A DNA stretch of 64,000 nt from JACCWM01 sp040393065 (GCA_040393065.1 JBEBUW010000007.1:12022-76021); one strand, 5' to 3'; shown: positions 54,522 through 63,377, numbered from the stretch's first letter. Notes: generated from the letters alone by a model not told the origin. Numbers and translations: made by a program.

Positions 54522-55943
54522 TTAGCTCACATCTTCTTCGGTAGTGGTTGGTTGGGGTTCTGCAGGCCTGGCAGGTTCTGCGGGTTCTGCCTGTGCAGGC
54601 GCCATGGATGATGGCATGGCCACGCCTTTAATTGTAGGGGCGGCGTGTTTGCGTTCTTCCAGGCTGGTAGCGGCTTCGGGCATGAGTTCGTCCCAGCCAG
54701 CCGGATTGGAGTCTTCGTCGAGGGATTTTCCCTGCAAAAAGGCGCTCATCTGGTTAAGGGCGTGGCTTAAGCCGGCGGCGTATTCGTTGCCGGTTTGCAC
54801 GGCAAATTCGTAATCTTTGTTGCCGGTGATGATTTCATTGATTCCCGATTCGATTTTCATGAGCGGACGGGTGAACTGGTAGAAGAAAAAGAAGAACAGG
54901 GCGATGCCGGCAACCAGAACGATGGCAGCGACTGTGAGAATGTTGGATTTTGCTGTGGCCAGTGGGTTTTGAACGGCCCCGGTGTTGCTCAACAGGATGA
55001 ATCCGGCCGGTATTTCGGGATCGCTGTTGTTGGAGAAGTACCGGACGAGGGCGTCGTAGGGCTTTCCGTCCAGCTCGATGGCGACAGGCGTGTTGGCGCC
55101 CCGGGCAGCGTGTTGGGCGTGGTCTTTGAGCAGGAGGTCGGCCAGTTCACGTTGCTGGGTGGGGTTGAAGGTGGAGCCGTAGATGTTTTCGCCGTGGAAG
55201 ATCGCAAGTTCTGGCGCAAGGTCGGTAGCGCGTTGGTTGTTGGAGATGGGCGTGGCCGTGGCATCGCCCATGCGTGCTTTGCTGGCCTGTGCCACGCCGT
55301 TGTTGATGGCGTTGCCGAGAACGACGACGCCCAGAACGGGCGCGTTGGGCGAGGTGCGGATTGGAGCGATGGCCACAATGTAGAGTTGTTTGGCTTCGTT
55401 GGGATTGTAGGACCACAGCCAGACGTCGGTGCGGGCTTCGCCTTTGTTCATGACGTCGAGAATGATGGGGTGTTGTTTGGCGACATTGTCGCCAAACCAG
55501 GAGAGGAGGTCTTTGCCGAGCGTTGCGACTCCGTAGCCGGAAGCGTCGATGGCGGTGAAGAGCTCCTGGTGCAGGGGCGCGCGCTGCATCAGGCTGCGGT
55601 CGAGGTTGCGGTCTTGTTCGGGTTTGATGTCGGTAAATGCGATCTGGTCGCGTTCCAGCCAGCGGTGGACGGCCATGTGTCGTTCGTATTCGGCGTCGCC
55701 TTCGTATTCGGCGGTCATGGCTTGATTGAGTTCGGGGCGGGCGGCAACGAAGCGCGCTTTTTCGAGCAGGGAAAACTCATCGAGCCGGCTGGATTGCTCG
55801 GCGATGAGACTTGCGCGCTGCAGGGAAATGGCGGCGTCACTGCGCAGGGTGTTGCCTAGCTGAGAATGGATGGTGAAGTAGGTTGTTCCGACAAGCAGCG
55901 AAATCAAAAGCACGAAAGAGAGCGCGATTTTTAGGCGAAACAT
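54522..55943 (-). CDS. Membrane sensor with periplasmic domain and HAMP but no output domain
   Basis: 473 residues from the ATG at 55943, with GGAG about nine bases upstream. The first helix is LKIALSFVLLISLLVGTTYF. A periplasmic region of about 300 residues (YLVAIAPIRTSPNAPVLGVV-type segments) suggests a double Cache/CHASE-like sensing domain. The second helix is ILTVAAIVLVAGIALFFFFFYQF, followed by a HAMP-like stretch starting RPLMKIESGINEIITGN. After that there is only a Pro/Ala-rich tail. No histidine kinase, methyl-accepting or cyclase domain follows. Such orphan sensors may act through protein-protein contact, perhaps with a kinase. It heads the run NamZ-NadD-DUF2520. Confidence 0.75.
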   Translation of the reverse strand: MFRLKIALSFVLLISLLVGTTYFTIHSQLGNTLRSDAAISLQRASLIAEQSSRLDEFSLLEKARFVAARPELNQAMTAEYEGDAEYERHMAVHRWLERDQIAFTDIKPEQDRNLDRSLMQRAPLHQELFTAIDASGYGVATLGKDLLSWFGDNVAKQHPIILDVMNKGEARTDVWLWSYNPNEAKQLYIVAIAPIRTSPNAPVLGVVVLGNAINNGVAQASKARMGDATATPISNNQRATDLAPELAIFHGENIYGSTFNPTQQRELADLLLKDHAQHAARGANTPVAIELDGKPYDALVRYFSNNSDPEIPAGFILLSNTGAVQNPLATAKSNILTVAAIVLVAGIALFFFFFYQFTRPLMKIESGINEIITGNKDYEFAVQTGNEYAAGLSHALNQMSAFLQGKSLDEDSNPAGWDELMPEAATSLEERKHAAPTIKGVAMPSSMAPAQAEPAEPARPAEPQPTTTEEDVS

Positions 55944-56161
55944 GGACACATTCTCCGCAGGGGATTTTCAATGAAATAACAAAGAACCTGCACGCGAAAA
56001 GTGATGAAGCGGTTTAGCGCATCAGATCAGACAATAAGGAAGCATGCGCATGCTAAACCAGTGGGCGCGTTATGGTCAACCTGGCTTGTATGAATTATGT
56101 GGTTGAATTTCGGGCTGCGGAGGATGGTTTTGGGGCTGGGAAATCCGCTGATGGAGCTGGA

Positions 56162-57226
56162 TTAGCTGACGGCCTGCAGTCTTTTTTGGTGTTGTTCGGC
56201 CACCCATTTTACCAGGCGTTCGTAATCGCTGGCGCCTCGGCTTTCCGGAGCGTATTCAAAGATCGACTGATGGTGGCGCGGCGCTTCTTTGAGACGCGTA
56301 TTGACGCGGATGGGCGGCAGGACCTTGTCGTGGAAATAGCCCTGGAGGGTTTTTACGGACTCATCGCTGATGTTGTTACGCATGTCGTAGAACGTCGGCA
56401 AGATTCCCAGGATGCTGATCGGGTGGAGCAATTCCTGGTTGACGTTTTTGAGGGTTTTCATGACTTGCTTGACGCCGATAAGGCTCAAAAAGTCGCAGGA
56501 AACCGGGACGATGAGGTGGTCGGCAAAGGTGAGCGCGTTCATGTTGAGCAGCGAGAGGCTCGGGCCGCAATCGAGCAGGATGAAGTCGTAGTCATGCTCG
56601 TGGTGGAGTGCTTTTCTTAAGGCCTTGTCGCGATCGTCGTTGCTGCGGGCGAGGAAAATTTCGGCCGAGGCCAGCGTTTCGTTGCCCACGACGATGTCGA
56701 GATTGGGGCGTGCCGGGATGATGCACTGCGCGAGCGGCGATTGTTCGACCAGGATATGGTAGAGCGTTTTTTTGCCTTCGACGCCCAGGCTGACGGCGAC
56801 GTGTCCCTGGCTGTCGACGTCGATGATCAGAACCCGGTGTCCGGCCAGCGCAAGGCCCACGCCCAGGTTGACGGTCGTGGTGGTTTTTCCGGTGCCGCCT
56901 TTCTGGTTCAAAACGGCGATGCGCATCGGGCCGCGTTCGGCCTGTACGGTGCGTTGGCGAAATTCCGTAACGGCCGGCGTGCGGCATTCCATGCTGCAGA
57001 AATAGGTAACCTTTCCGGCGGTGGTCGCCTGCTGGTAGGCGTATTTCGGGGTGAACGTCGTGCCGCAGCTTGAGCACTGCGCCATGCCCTGTTCGGTGTT
57101 TTCCTGTTGCCGACATTGCTGGCTACAAAAATAGGTAACAGAATTGCCACTTTGTTCGATCTGGTAGCGAAATTTGACCAGAAATTGTCGTGAGCAAACG
57201 CGACATTCCTTAAGAGGGCTGGACAT
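56162..57226 (-). CDS. ParA-family ATPase with duplicated zinc-finger-like N-terminus
   Basis: 354 residues. The ParA part starts at about residue 101 (PMRIAVLNQKGGTGKTTTT; deviant Walker A KGGTGKTTT at 109-117), followed by VLIIDVDSQGHV and DFILLDCGPS. It is typical of chromosome-partition or cargo-positioning ATPases. Before it are two near-identical cysteine modules. The first has Cys8, Cys11, Cys34 and Cys38; the second has Cys51, Cys54, Cys77 and Cys81. Both have CxxC, 22 residues, then CxxxC, so they look like an internal duplication of a zinc-binding treble-clef-like unit. No ParB gene is adjacent. The fingers may bind DNA or a partner. The ATG at the ParA start (residue 101) is an alternative, but the upstream frame is clearly coding. 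Confidence 0.9.
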   Translation of the reverse strand: MSSPLKECRVCSRQFLVKFRYQIEQSGNSVTYFCSQQCRQQENTEQGMAQCSSCGTTFTPKYAYQQATTAGKVTYFCSMECRTPAVTEFRQRTVQAERGPMRIAVLNQKGGTGKTTTTVNLGVGLALAGHRVLIIDVDSQGHVAVSLGVEGKKTLYHILVEQSPLAQCIIPARPNLDIVVGNETLASAEIFLARSNDDRDKALRKALHHEHDYDFILLDCGPSLSLLNMNALTFADHLIVPVSCDFLSLIGVKQVMKTLKNVNQELLHPISILGILPTFYDMRNNISDESVKTLQGYFHDKVLPPIRVNTRLKEAPRHHQSIFEYAPESRGASDYERLVKWVAEQHQKRLQAVS

Positions 57227-57345
57227 CAGGGTAACTCGCTCGATTTTATTTCAACCCCGGATGGGGATAAAAGTTAAAGACCAGGCAAAAAGTGTGTGTG
57301 CGTCTTCAGGCTTCTTGGATGAATGCGAAAACAATGCCAGATGCA

Positions 57346-58332
57346 CTACGGTGCTGACTCTACATCACCAATCTTTGAATTTATAGTCTGAAGATTTCGG
57401 GTGCGAAAGCGGAAAATCACAAGCGCGATGAAGCCTAAAATGACGCCAAACCACAGGGTGGCAAAGCGGATCAGATAGGTCGCAGCCGCGGCTGTGGAGC
57501 GCGCCGAAAAATTGCCCAGCAGCAGCAAAACGCCGATCATGCTGCCTTCGGTAACGCCGAGCCCGCCGGGCAAAAAGCTCACAGCGCCGAGAATGGTTGT
57601 GATCGCGTAGATGAAAAACGCCAGGTACAGCGTCATGTCGCTTGCGCCGAGTGTGCTCAAGATCCAGTAAAACGCCAGCGCTTCCATCGACCAGGCCAGC
57701 ACGCTGAGCAGGGTGCTCCAGGTGAGTACGGGCAGGGTAAGGAGCTTTTGCATCGCGGTGTAGGCTTCGTCGAATTTCGGGCGCAGGCCGCCGATGACGG
57801 GCAGGCGCTCTACGAGGTTGAGCAGGTTGTGCACCAGGCGCGGGCGTTGCAGCACCAGAATCGCGGCGACGACGACCACCAGACTTGCGATAAAAACCGG
57901 GCGGCCGAACTCAAAGTTCGCAATCCCAAATGCGGCGATCACAAACAGGCCGAGCAGGTCGGTCAGGCGTTCGGCGACGACAATCGGCGCGGTCTGCGCG
58001 GCCGGAATCTGGTGTGATTCGCGCAAAAGCAGGCTTTTTAAGACTTCGCCGACTTTTCCCGGCGTGACCGACATGGCCAGCCCGGCCAGAAACACATTCA
58101 GGCTGTGCAGAGGGGCGATCTGAAAACCCAGATGTTTCAGGTAGTAGTGCCATTTCACAAAGCGCAGCCCGTAATTGACCAGCGTCAGGGCCAGGGCGCC
58201 GAGAAAGGTCATGAGCGGAAAGTGCAATAGCTCTGCGGCCAGGGCGCGAGCATCGGTCAACAGGCCAATGAGGGCGTAGATGACGATTCCCAGGATCATG
58301 CCCCACAGGATGCGTCGTTCGAGTGTATTCAT
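57346..58332 (-). CDS. Flippase-like / lysylphosphatidylglycerol-synthase-TM family membrane protein
   Basis: 328 residues, about eight hydrophobic helices. Motifs of the UPF0104/AglD-like family are seen: AMSVTPGKVGEVLKSLLL (PGKxGE) and FLPGGLGVTEGSMIG (PGGxGxxE). The N-terminal helix WGMILGIVIYALIGLLT and a positively charged exit loop fix the topology. Related proteins (the TM part of MprF, AglD) flip or handle lipid-linked molecules. There is no cytoplasmic aminoacyl-transferase domain, so it should act as a lipid flippase, not a synthase. The gene is divergent from the HEAT-like gene at 58523 and 119 bases from the ParA start. Substrate unknown. Confidence 0.87.
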   Translation of the reverse strand: MNTLERRILWGMILGIVIYALIGLLTDARALAAELLHFPLMTFLGALALTLVNYGLRFVKWHYYLKHLGFQIAPLHSLNVFLAGLAMSVTPGKVGEVLKSLLLRESHQIPAAQTAPIVVAERLTDLLGLFVIAAFGIANFEFGRPVFIASLVVVVAAILVLQRPRLVHNLLNLVERLPVIGGLRPKFDEAYTAMQKLLTLPVLTWSTLLSVLAWSMEALAFYWILSTLGASDMTLYLAFFIYAITTILGAVSFLPGGLGVTEGSMIGVLLLLGNFSARSTAAAATYLIRFATLWFGVILGFIALVIFRFRTRNLQTINSKIGDVESAP

Positions 58333-58522
58333 GGTCCGATGGTTCCAAAAATTATGTGGAAATAAGCGGCTTCAGCGACGTTTGATCTTGTACATTTGCG
58401 CGTGTGTTATCTTTGCGCTTTTCAGGGGATGGGCTACCATGCGGCGGGATCCTGGGAAAGTCGTGGCGTTGGGATCGTTCGGATTTTTGTAGGCTGTGCA
58501 CGGTACGTTCAGGAGGCTCTGC

Positions 58523-60334
58523 ATGAGCAAGGAAGACCTCGAAAATGAAATAGAAGTCCAGATGACTCCGGAATTGCAAGAGGAAGTCCGTCTTGCGCGC
58601 CGATGTTTTACGGCCATCGAGCGTTTGAGCACGTTGATGGCCAGTTATCCGCCCGGGCATCCGATTGTAGAAAATGCGATCGAAGGGATTCGACAGGCGT
58701 TTTATGAGTATTTCGAACTCAACGACCGGTTGACGGTGCAGATTCATCCGCATTGGATGGTGTTGTACGGCACGGATCGTGTGGTCTGGGAAACGGATGA
58801 GCCCAAGGATTATTGCTTCGCGCTGACGCGGGACGGCATTTATCTGATGCATATTCTTGCCGGAATCGATGTCATCGAATTACGGCGTCTGGTCGAAATT
58901 TTCAATGAGCTGGTCGATCCGCGCGAGGATGCCAAGGCCGCGGTGGAGCTGCTTTTCGAAGCGAGTTTTCGGTACATTTCTTATGACGCGATTGATGAGT
59001 CGTTGGCGGCGCTGGCCGGGCTGGATTCCGATATGCGCGACCGCGACACGCGCGAAGAACAGGAGATGATCAGCGATTTATTCAAAGAGGCATTTGATAA
59101 AGGGCTGAACGAACAGTACAACGCCTCGAAAACTGCCGCAGCACAGGGGAAGGAGTCGTTTGAGATTCGCTTGAATCGCCAGAGCGAGCGCGAGCAAAAG
59201 CTGGAAATGGGCTCGCGAGAGTTTCTCGACCTGGATGAAGAGGCTCGCCGGCACCTGCTGGCCTTGAAGCGTGGTTTTACCGAACATGCCGAGCGCGAGC
59301 ATCGGCAGGGCGAGGTGTTGTCGGCGATTTTGGGCGCGCGCCCGAAGGAGCATCTGCGGCAGCAGGTTATCGAGCAAATTGGTGCGGTCATGGGGAGTTT
59401 GCTCGGGACGCATCGTCCCTGGGAGACGCTTGCTTTTGTGAAGGTGATCCACAGCTGGCGCGATAGTTTTGGGCCGGAGGTTGCCGAGGATTTGAAGGGC
59501 ATTGTGCGCTCGTGCTTTACGACGGCGCGCTTGCAGGCGCTGGTAAAAACGGTGGCTTCTTCCGACCAGGTGAGTCGTCGGGCGGTGTTGCAGATGTTCA
59601 ACGCGCTGCATCTGGAAGAGGCGACTGGATTGTTGGTTGAGCTTCTGGGCTGGGATGTGCCGGACGATGTGCGTGACGACGTGGTGCGTTATGTGCGTGA
59701 GCGCAGCCGGTATGGACTGGGATTTTTGAAGGGCGGGCGGCTTGCGAAATTGTCGCTGGAGCACGCATTGCCGCTGGTGGAGCTGGTCAAGCAGCACATG
59801 CCGCAGTCGCGCCCGATGTTGATCGAATTGCTGGCGTCGCCGGTGGAGCCGGCGCTCAAGATAGAAGTGCTCAAGATTCTGCAGGGAACCTGGCGCGAGG
59901 CGACCGAGCTGCGCGATGTGCTGGTGCCTTTTCTGGAGGCGTCCAACTCAGAATTGCGGATGATTGCGCTGCAGAGTTTTGCGGATGCCGCGCCTTCGCA
60001 CGTGGTGCGTGTGCTCGGTCCGATGCTCACCGAGAAGCTGCGGCAGCGGCCCGAGGAGGAAGTGCGCCTGCTGGTGACGCTGTATGTGCTGCACGGAAAA
60101 CAGGCGGCTGTGGACGGCTTAAAAGCGTTGATCCATCGGCGCGGCGTGGTCGGCGAGAGCGAGCAGGAGCTGGCTGTGGTGATTGTACGAGCGCTGGTGC
60201 GCACGCCGGCCGAGGCCCGGGAGGACATTGCGCAGCTTCTCGAAGGCGTCGGCAAAGACTGGCTGGTTCCGGGCCGAATCCGCTCGACCTGCAAGGAAGT
60301 CGCGGGCTTGCTGCAGGCAGGACAGGCTCACTGA
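58523..60334 (+). CDS. Cytoplasmic HEAT-like repeat protein with an N-terminal domain shared with the next gene
   Basis: 603 residues from the ATG at 58523, which has a near-perfect AGGAGG seven bases upstream. Residues about 20-140 form a domain with a helix-rich start (TAIERLSTLMASYPPGHPIV), a beta segment (LTVQIHPHWMVLYGTDRVVW) and a helix-strand closure (GIYLMHILAGIDVIELRRLV). The middle has a coiled linker with KAAAQGKES-type composition. The rest is alpha-helical with regular repeats (LLVELLGWDVPDDVRDDVV and VLKILQGTW-type hairpins), resembling HEAT or ARM repeats. No membrane or catalytic motif is seen. The N-terminal domain seems related to that of the next gene, 82 bases downstream. 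Both may act in one pathway; function unknown. Confidence 0.75.
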   Translation: MSKEDLENEIEVQMTPELQEEVRLARRCFTAIERLSTLMASYPPGHPIVENAIEGIRQAFYEYFELNDRLTVQIHPHWMVLYGTDRVVWETDEPKDYCFALTRDGIYLMHILAGIDVIELRRLVEIFNELVDPREDAKAAVELLFEASFRYISYDAIDESLAALAGLDSDMRDRDTREEQEMISDLFKEAFDKGLNEQYNASKTAAAQGKESFEIRLNRQSEREQKLEMGSREFLDLDEEARRHLLALKRGFTEHAEREHRQGEVLSAILGARPKEHLRQQVIEQIGAVMGSLLGTHRPWETLAFVKVIHSWRDSFGPEVAEDLKGIVRSCFTTARLQALVKTVASSDQVSRRAVLQMFNALHLEEATGLLVELLGWDVPDDVRDDVVRYVRERSRYGLGFLKGGRLAKLSLEHALPLVELVKQHMPQSRPMLIELLASPVEPALKIEVLKILQGTWREATELRDVLVPFLEASNSELRMIALQSFADAAPSHVVRVLGPMLTEKLRQRPEEEVRLLVTLYVLHGKQAAVDGLKALIHRRGVVGESEQELAVVIVRALVRTPAEAREDIAQLLEGVGKDWLVPGRIRSTCKEVAGLLQAGQAH

Positions 60335-60416
60335 ATCGTGAGCTATCGAGGTGGGTTGAGCCTTTTCGGCAATTCAGAATTTCAGCAAGAACGGCGGTAC
60401 GAAGGAGATTGGGACG

Positions 60417-61871
60417 ATGGATAACAGTCAGAATCAGTTTGGGGCAGAGAGTTTCAACGATAACGCTTTGCCCACGGCCGGCAGCACGAGCAGCCAGCGC
60501 GCGCAGGTTTTTGGGCGCATGTTCATCGATGGCGTCTACAAAATCCTGAAAGTCGGCTCGATCTACAGTGTGGAGCACAACCAGACGCGCCAGGCTATCG
60601 AGGAGTTCTTGCCGTTTTTTTACAAAAGCGTGCAGGAATCCGGGGAAGACTCGGTGTCCATCACGATTCGCGGCGAGCTGGCCAGTGTGAATGGTGAAAC
60701 GTTGCGCTTGCGTCGTCGGGAGCAGGAGCGTTTGAACGAGCTGCATGCGTTGTTTGCGGGGGCCGATATCCGGGGCTTGCGTTTTGAACAGGCGATGACG
60801 GCTTCTGATCTCGTCACGCTGCTCAAAGAACTCGGCGAAGCGGGGCGCAGCGGCCTGGGCATGAAGCATGTCGAGATTCCCACGATTGCGATCGACCACG
60901 GCAGCCCGGACCAGTCGATCATGGAAGCCGTCGCGTCGGTTAACAAAGCGATGTATGTCGCGCACGTGTATATTCGGGCGCTGGTCAAGGTGCGTAACAT
61001 GCACATGCACGTGCGGGAGCAACGCAACGCCAATGTGCCGACCGGTGTGATTCGGCGCATCATGCAGACGATTTCTGAGCTGTTGAATGACGATGATTTT
61101 ATCATTCTGGGGTTGTTGCCGCTGCGGCTGGTGCCGCCCGATCTGAGCTCGCATTCTGTTAACACCGCGATTTACGCGATGTTGTTGGCCGACCGCCTCG
61201 GGCTTTCGCCGCAGATGGTTTCCTATGTGGGCATGGCGGCGATTTATCAGGATCTGGATCGCCTGGTTGGCGTTTCCGTCGGGCACCGCGACCGCGACCC
61301 GGGGCTGGAACCACAGCGTCAGTTCGCCACCAATCTTCGCGATGTCGCGCAAATGCTCGGTTATGTGGACGGCGAGGTCGTTTCGACACTACGAATTTTG
61401 ATGACTTACGAGCGCGGTTGCGGATTTGATCAGCCGGTCGGTGCGCCGTTTTATCGCACTCCGCGCCAGCTGCATCTCGTTACGCGCATCATGGACTTAA
61501 GCCGCGCCTACGATCTGCTCATTCAGGGGCTTCAGGGCTACAAATCGCGCCGGCCTGATCTGGCGATTCAGTATGTCGAAAGTCGTGCCGGCGATGTTTT
61601 TGACCCGCATCTGGTCAAACTGCTTGTCTCGACGTTGGGTATTTATCCGATCGGTTCCACCGTCGAGTTGACCACCGGCGAACAGGCCGTTGTCATTCGC
61701 ACGCCCGATGCCGCAGCCGATCCGCGCCGTCCGGTTGTGCGGATCCTGGATCGCCGCAACCCGATTGTACTGGACCTTTCCGAGCCGCGTTTTGGCAATA
61801 TTGATATTGCTCGGCCTGTGGATCTGGCGGAAGGGGATATGAATGTGTCGCAGATCTTTTTATTGTCTTAG
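60417..61871 (+). CDS. Degenerate HD-GYP-like protein with the same N-terminal domain
   Basis: 484 residues. The N-terminal domain (about 35-150) has the order YSVEHNQTRQAIEEFL, SITIRGELASVNGETLRL and LRFEQAMTASDLVTLLKEL, matching the layout of the preceding gene. After a linker, residues about 220-400 resemble an HD-GYP phosphodiesterase: HSVNTAIYAMLLADRLGLSPQ corresponds to the helix holding the first His. The expected HDIGK step is replaced by AAIYQDLDRL, and no GYP triplet is evident. The metal site is therefore probably lost and the protein may be a regulatory, not enzymatic, member. The C-terminal block IYPIGSTVELTTGEQAVVIR is typical of deltaproteobacterial HD-GYP proteins. It follows the HEAT-like gene by 82 bases. 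Confidence 0.82.
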   Translation: MDNSQNQFGAESFNDNALPTAGSTSSQRAQVFGRMFIDGVYKILKVGSIYSVEHNQTRQAIEEFLPFFYKSVQESGEDSVSITIRGELASVNGETLRLRRREQERLNELHALFAGADIRGLRFEQAMTASDLVTLLKELGEAGRSGLGMKHVEIPTIAIDHGSPDQSIMEAVASVNKAMYVAHVYIRALVKVRNMHMHVREQRNANVPTGVIRRIMQTISELLNDDDFIILGLLPLRLVPPDLSSHSVNTAIYAMLLADRLGLSPQMVSYVGMAAIYQDLDRLVGVSVGHRDRDPGLEPQRQFATNLRDVAQMLGYVDGEVVSTLRILMTYERGCGFDQPVGAPFYRTPRQLHLVTRIMDLSRAYDLLIQGLQGYKSRRPDLAIQYVESRAGDVFDPHLVKLLVSTLGIYPIGSTVELTTGEQAVVIRTPDAAADPRRPVVRILDRRNPIVLDLSEPRFGNIDIARPVDLAEGDMNVSQIFLLS

Positions 61872-62140
61872 GGGAGGGTGGTTTGCGGCGTCACCCCCGT
61901 CGGCTGACGCCGAGGGCTAAAACAACCGGCGGCGCTCCGCTCAGGCTGACGCCTGGCTGCGCGGGTTGGGTGGTGTGAGGAGGTGGGTTGGGCAGGGGCC
62001 CTGAGCCGGTCACCCTTTGTAGTAAACATCCTTGAAGTAGAATGCCCGGCCGGGGAGCCCGAAAGGCTTTCGGGTCTCATTGTTTCTTGCGTGTCCGGAC
62101 CTCTGAAGGGTGTCTGTCGTGTGACTTTATGGCACGCCCG

Positions 62141-62417
62141 GCACCCCTGCGGGGTCCGGGTGGGTTCGGCCCATGCCGTGCTTTGAGGCCTGAGGCCTGC
62201 CGCGGTCGGGGTGAACCCTGCCTGAAAAAAGCGTTGATTTTATAAAACCCTACTTTTGCCATCATGCTGGCACCCCTGTGGGGTATTTTGCATGTTCCTG
62301 AGTAACGAACTCTGCATCCCTGCGGGGTATTTTGCATGTTCCTGAGTAACGAACTCTGCATCCCTCGGGGCTTTCGGATTGCGGTTGGAGACGTGTCCGG
62401 GCACCCCTGCGGGGTGT
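62141..62417. repeat. Five copies of a GCAYCCCTGCGGGG palindrome (REP-like)
   Basis: Copies of gcacccctgcggggt or close variants begin at 62141, 62270, 62314, 62358 (shortened) and 62401. The core acccc-tgc-ggggt is self-complementary. The first copy sits in a longer imperfect palindrome (ccggcacccctgcggggtcc). The element is found only in this convergent interval within the window. Confidence 0.75.
62270..62370. repeat. 44-bp direct repeat, two full units and a partial third
   Basis: Two units of 44 bp (62270-62313 and 62314-62357) differ in only a few bases. Each begins with gca-ccctg-ggggtatttt and ends gagtaacgaactct. A third partial copy begins at 62358 (gcatccctcgggg). The unit carries the REP-like palindrome, so the palindrome was multiplied with flanking sequence. 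Confidence 0.85.
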
Positions 62418-62501
62418 CTGGATAAGGGTGTGCAGTCGAAGTGTTCAGTATCTTGGTTCCGGGAACTCGGGGGTGGGGCGTGGGGAGGAAGGTTCTGGGA
62501 G

Positions 62502-63377
62502 TTACCGGGCCAGGGGATCGCGTTGGAAGGTGGACCAGTCGATGCGGTGGTGATTTTGGTAGAGGCGGCGCAGTTCGTCTCTGACTTCCATGAGTGCGAA
62601 TCCGAGCAGGTTTTCGCCTTTCCAGGCGGCGGGATGGCGGGCGTTTTCGTGGTCTTCGGCCAGACCGATGCCCCAGATTTTGTCGAGGGGGCTGGCTTCG
62701 ACCAGGATTTTGTCGCCGGTGGAAAGTAAAAAGTCCCGCATACCGTCGTTCTGGGTGAATTTGTAGTAGTTACCGTTCAGGACGACGGAGTGCTTGACGG
62801 TGTCCCAGATGGTTTGGTCGAAGTTGCGGACGTTGCGGCCCAGGGCTTTGATTTCTTTGGGGCTGGTCGAGTTCATGATTTTGTTGTGAATGTCCCGGTC
62901 GCCAAAGACACGTGCTTTTTCGGCCATCATGTATTGTTCGGTGCAGAAATAATCGGAGACGCCGACCTTGAATGGCGAGCGTTGCCACTGGCGGAGGCAG
63001 TGCGGGATGTCGTTGTGGGCGTCGGGTTGCCAGAAGAAAACGAAATCTGGTTCGGAGAGCGACGTTCCGGCGAGTAATTTTGCGCGCGTGTATCGGGGGC
63101 GGCCATCCGGGGTCCAGAGCTGCACGCGGTGTACCTCGTAGGTTTCGGTGGGTTTTCGGTACGGGCTATTCCAGAAGACGGGGGCAGGGAACATCTCTTC
63201 GTACCGGGCCTGGTCCAGGTCCGATAAGTTTTGGAACCAGGCGTAAAAGTGTCCCAGATAATCTTCTCCGTACCCCATGCGCCAGCCGATGCTGCCCTGC
63301 GGAATGTTGGGGTACATCATCCATGTCGGCGGGAGCGGGTTTTCTAGGGTGGAGTTGTGGGTCATTTTCTCTGGCAT
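62502..63377 (-). CDS. NADAR-domain protein with an unknown N-terminal domain
   Basis: 291 residues. The C-terminal half (about 145-280) is a NADAR/YbiA-like domain: SDYFCTEQYMMAEKARVFGD, IKALGRNVRNFD, FLLSTGDKILVEASPLDKIW and GENLLGFALMEVRD. NADAR proteins hydrolyse N-glycosidic bonds in ADP-ribose-linked or riboflavin-pathway intermediates, and some reverse guanine ADP-ribosylation by DarT-type toxins (family knowledge). The first 130 or so residues (YPNIPQGSIGWRMGYGEDYL and AWFQNLSDLDQARYEEMF) form a separate domain I cannot place. No toxin or ribosyltransferase gene is within reach on either side. The gene is isolated in repeat-rich DNA at the end of the window. The ATG at 63365 is an alternative start. 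Confidence 0.88.
   Translation of the reverse strand: MPEKMTHNSTLENPLPPTWMMYPNIPQGSIGWRMGYGEDYLGHFYAWFQNLSDLDQARYEEMFPAPVFWNSPYRKPTETYEVHRVQLWTPDGRPRYTRAKLLAGTSLSEPDFVFFWQPDAHNDIPHCLRQWQRSPFKVGVSDYFCTEQYMMAEKARVFGDRDIHNKIMNSTSPKEIKALGRNVRNFDQTIWDTVKHSVVLNGNYYKFTQNDGMRDFLLSTGDKILVEASPLDKIWGIGLAEDHENARHPAAWKGENLLGFALMEVRDELRRLYQNHHRIDWSTFQRDPLAR

Larger units (their letters stand above)
61872..62501. other. Gene-free repeat-rich interval between convergent genes
   Basis: No credible gene is seen here. The interval holds several palindromic elements. Near 61890-61935 there are two ggctgacgcc copies. A hairpin has arms cccgaaa (62058-62064) and tttcggg (62068-62074). Further on, five copies of a GCAYCCCTGCGGGGT-like palindrome appear, annotated separately. 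The accumulation of short inverted repeats resembles REP-type intergenic elements. Confidence 0.6.
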
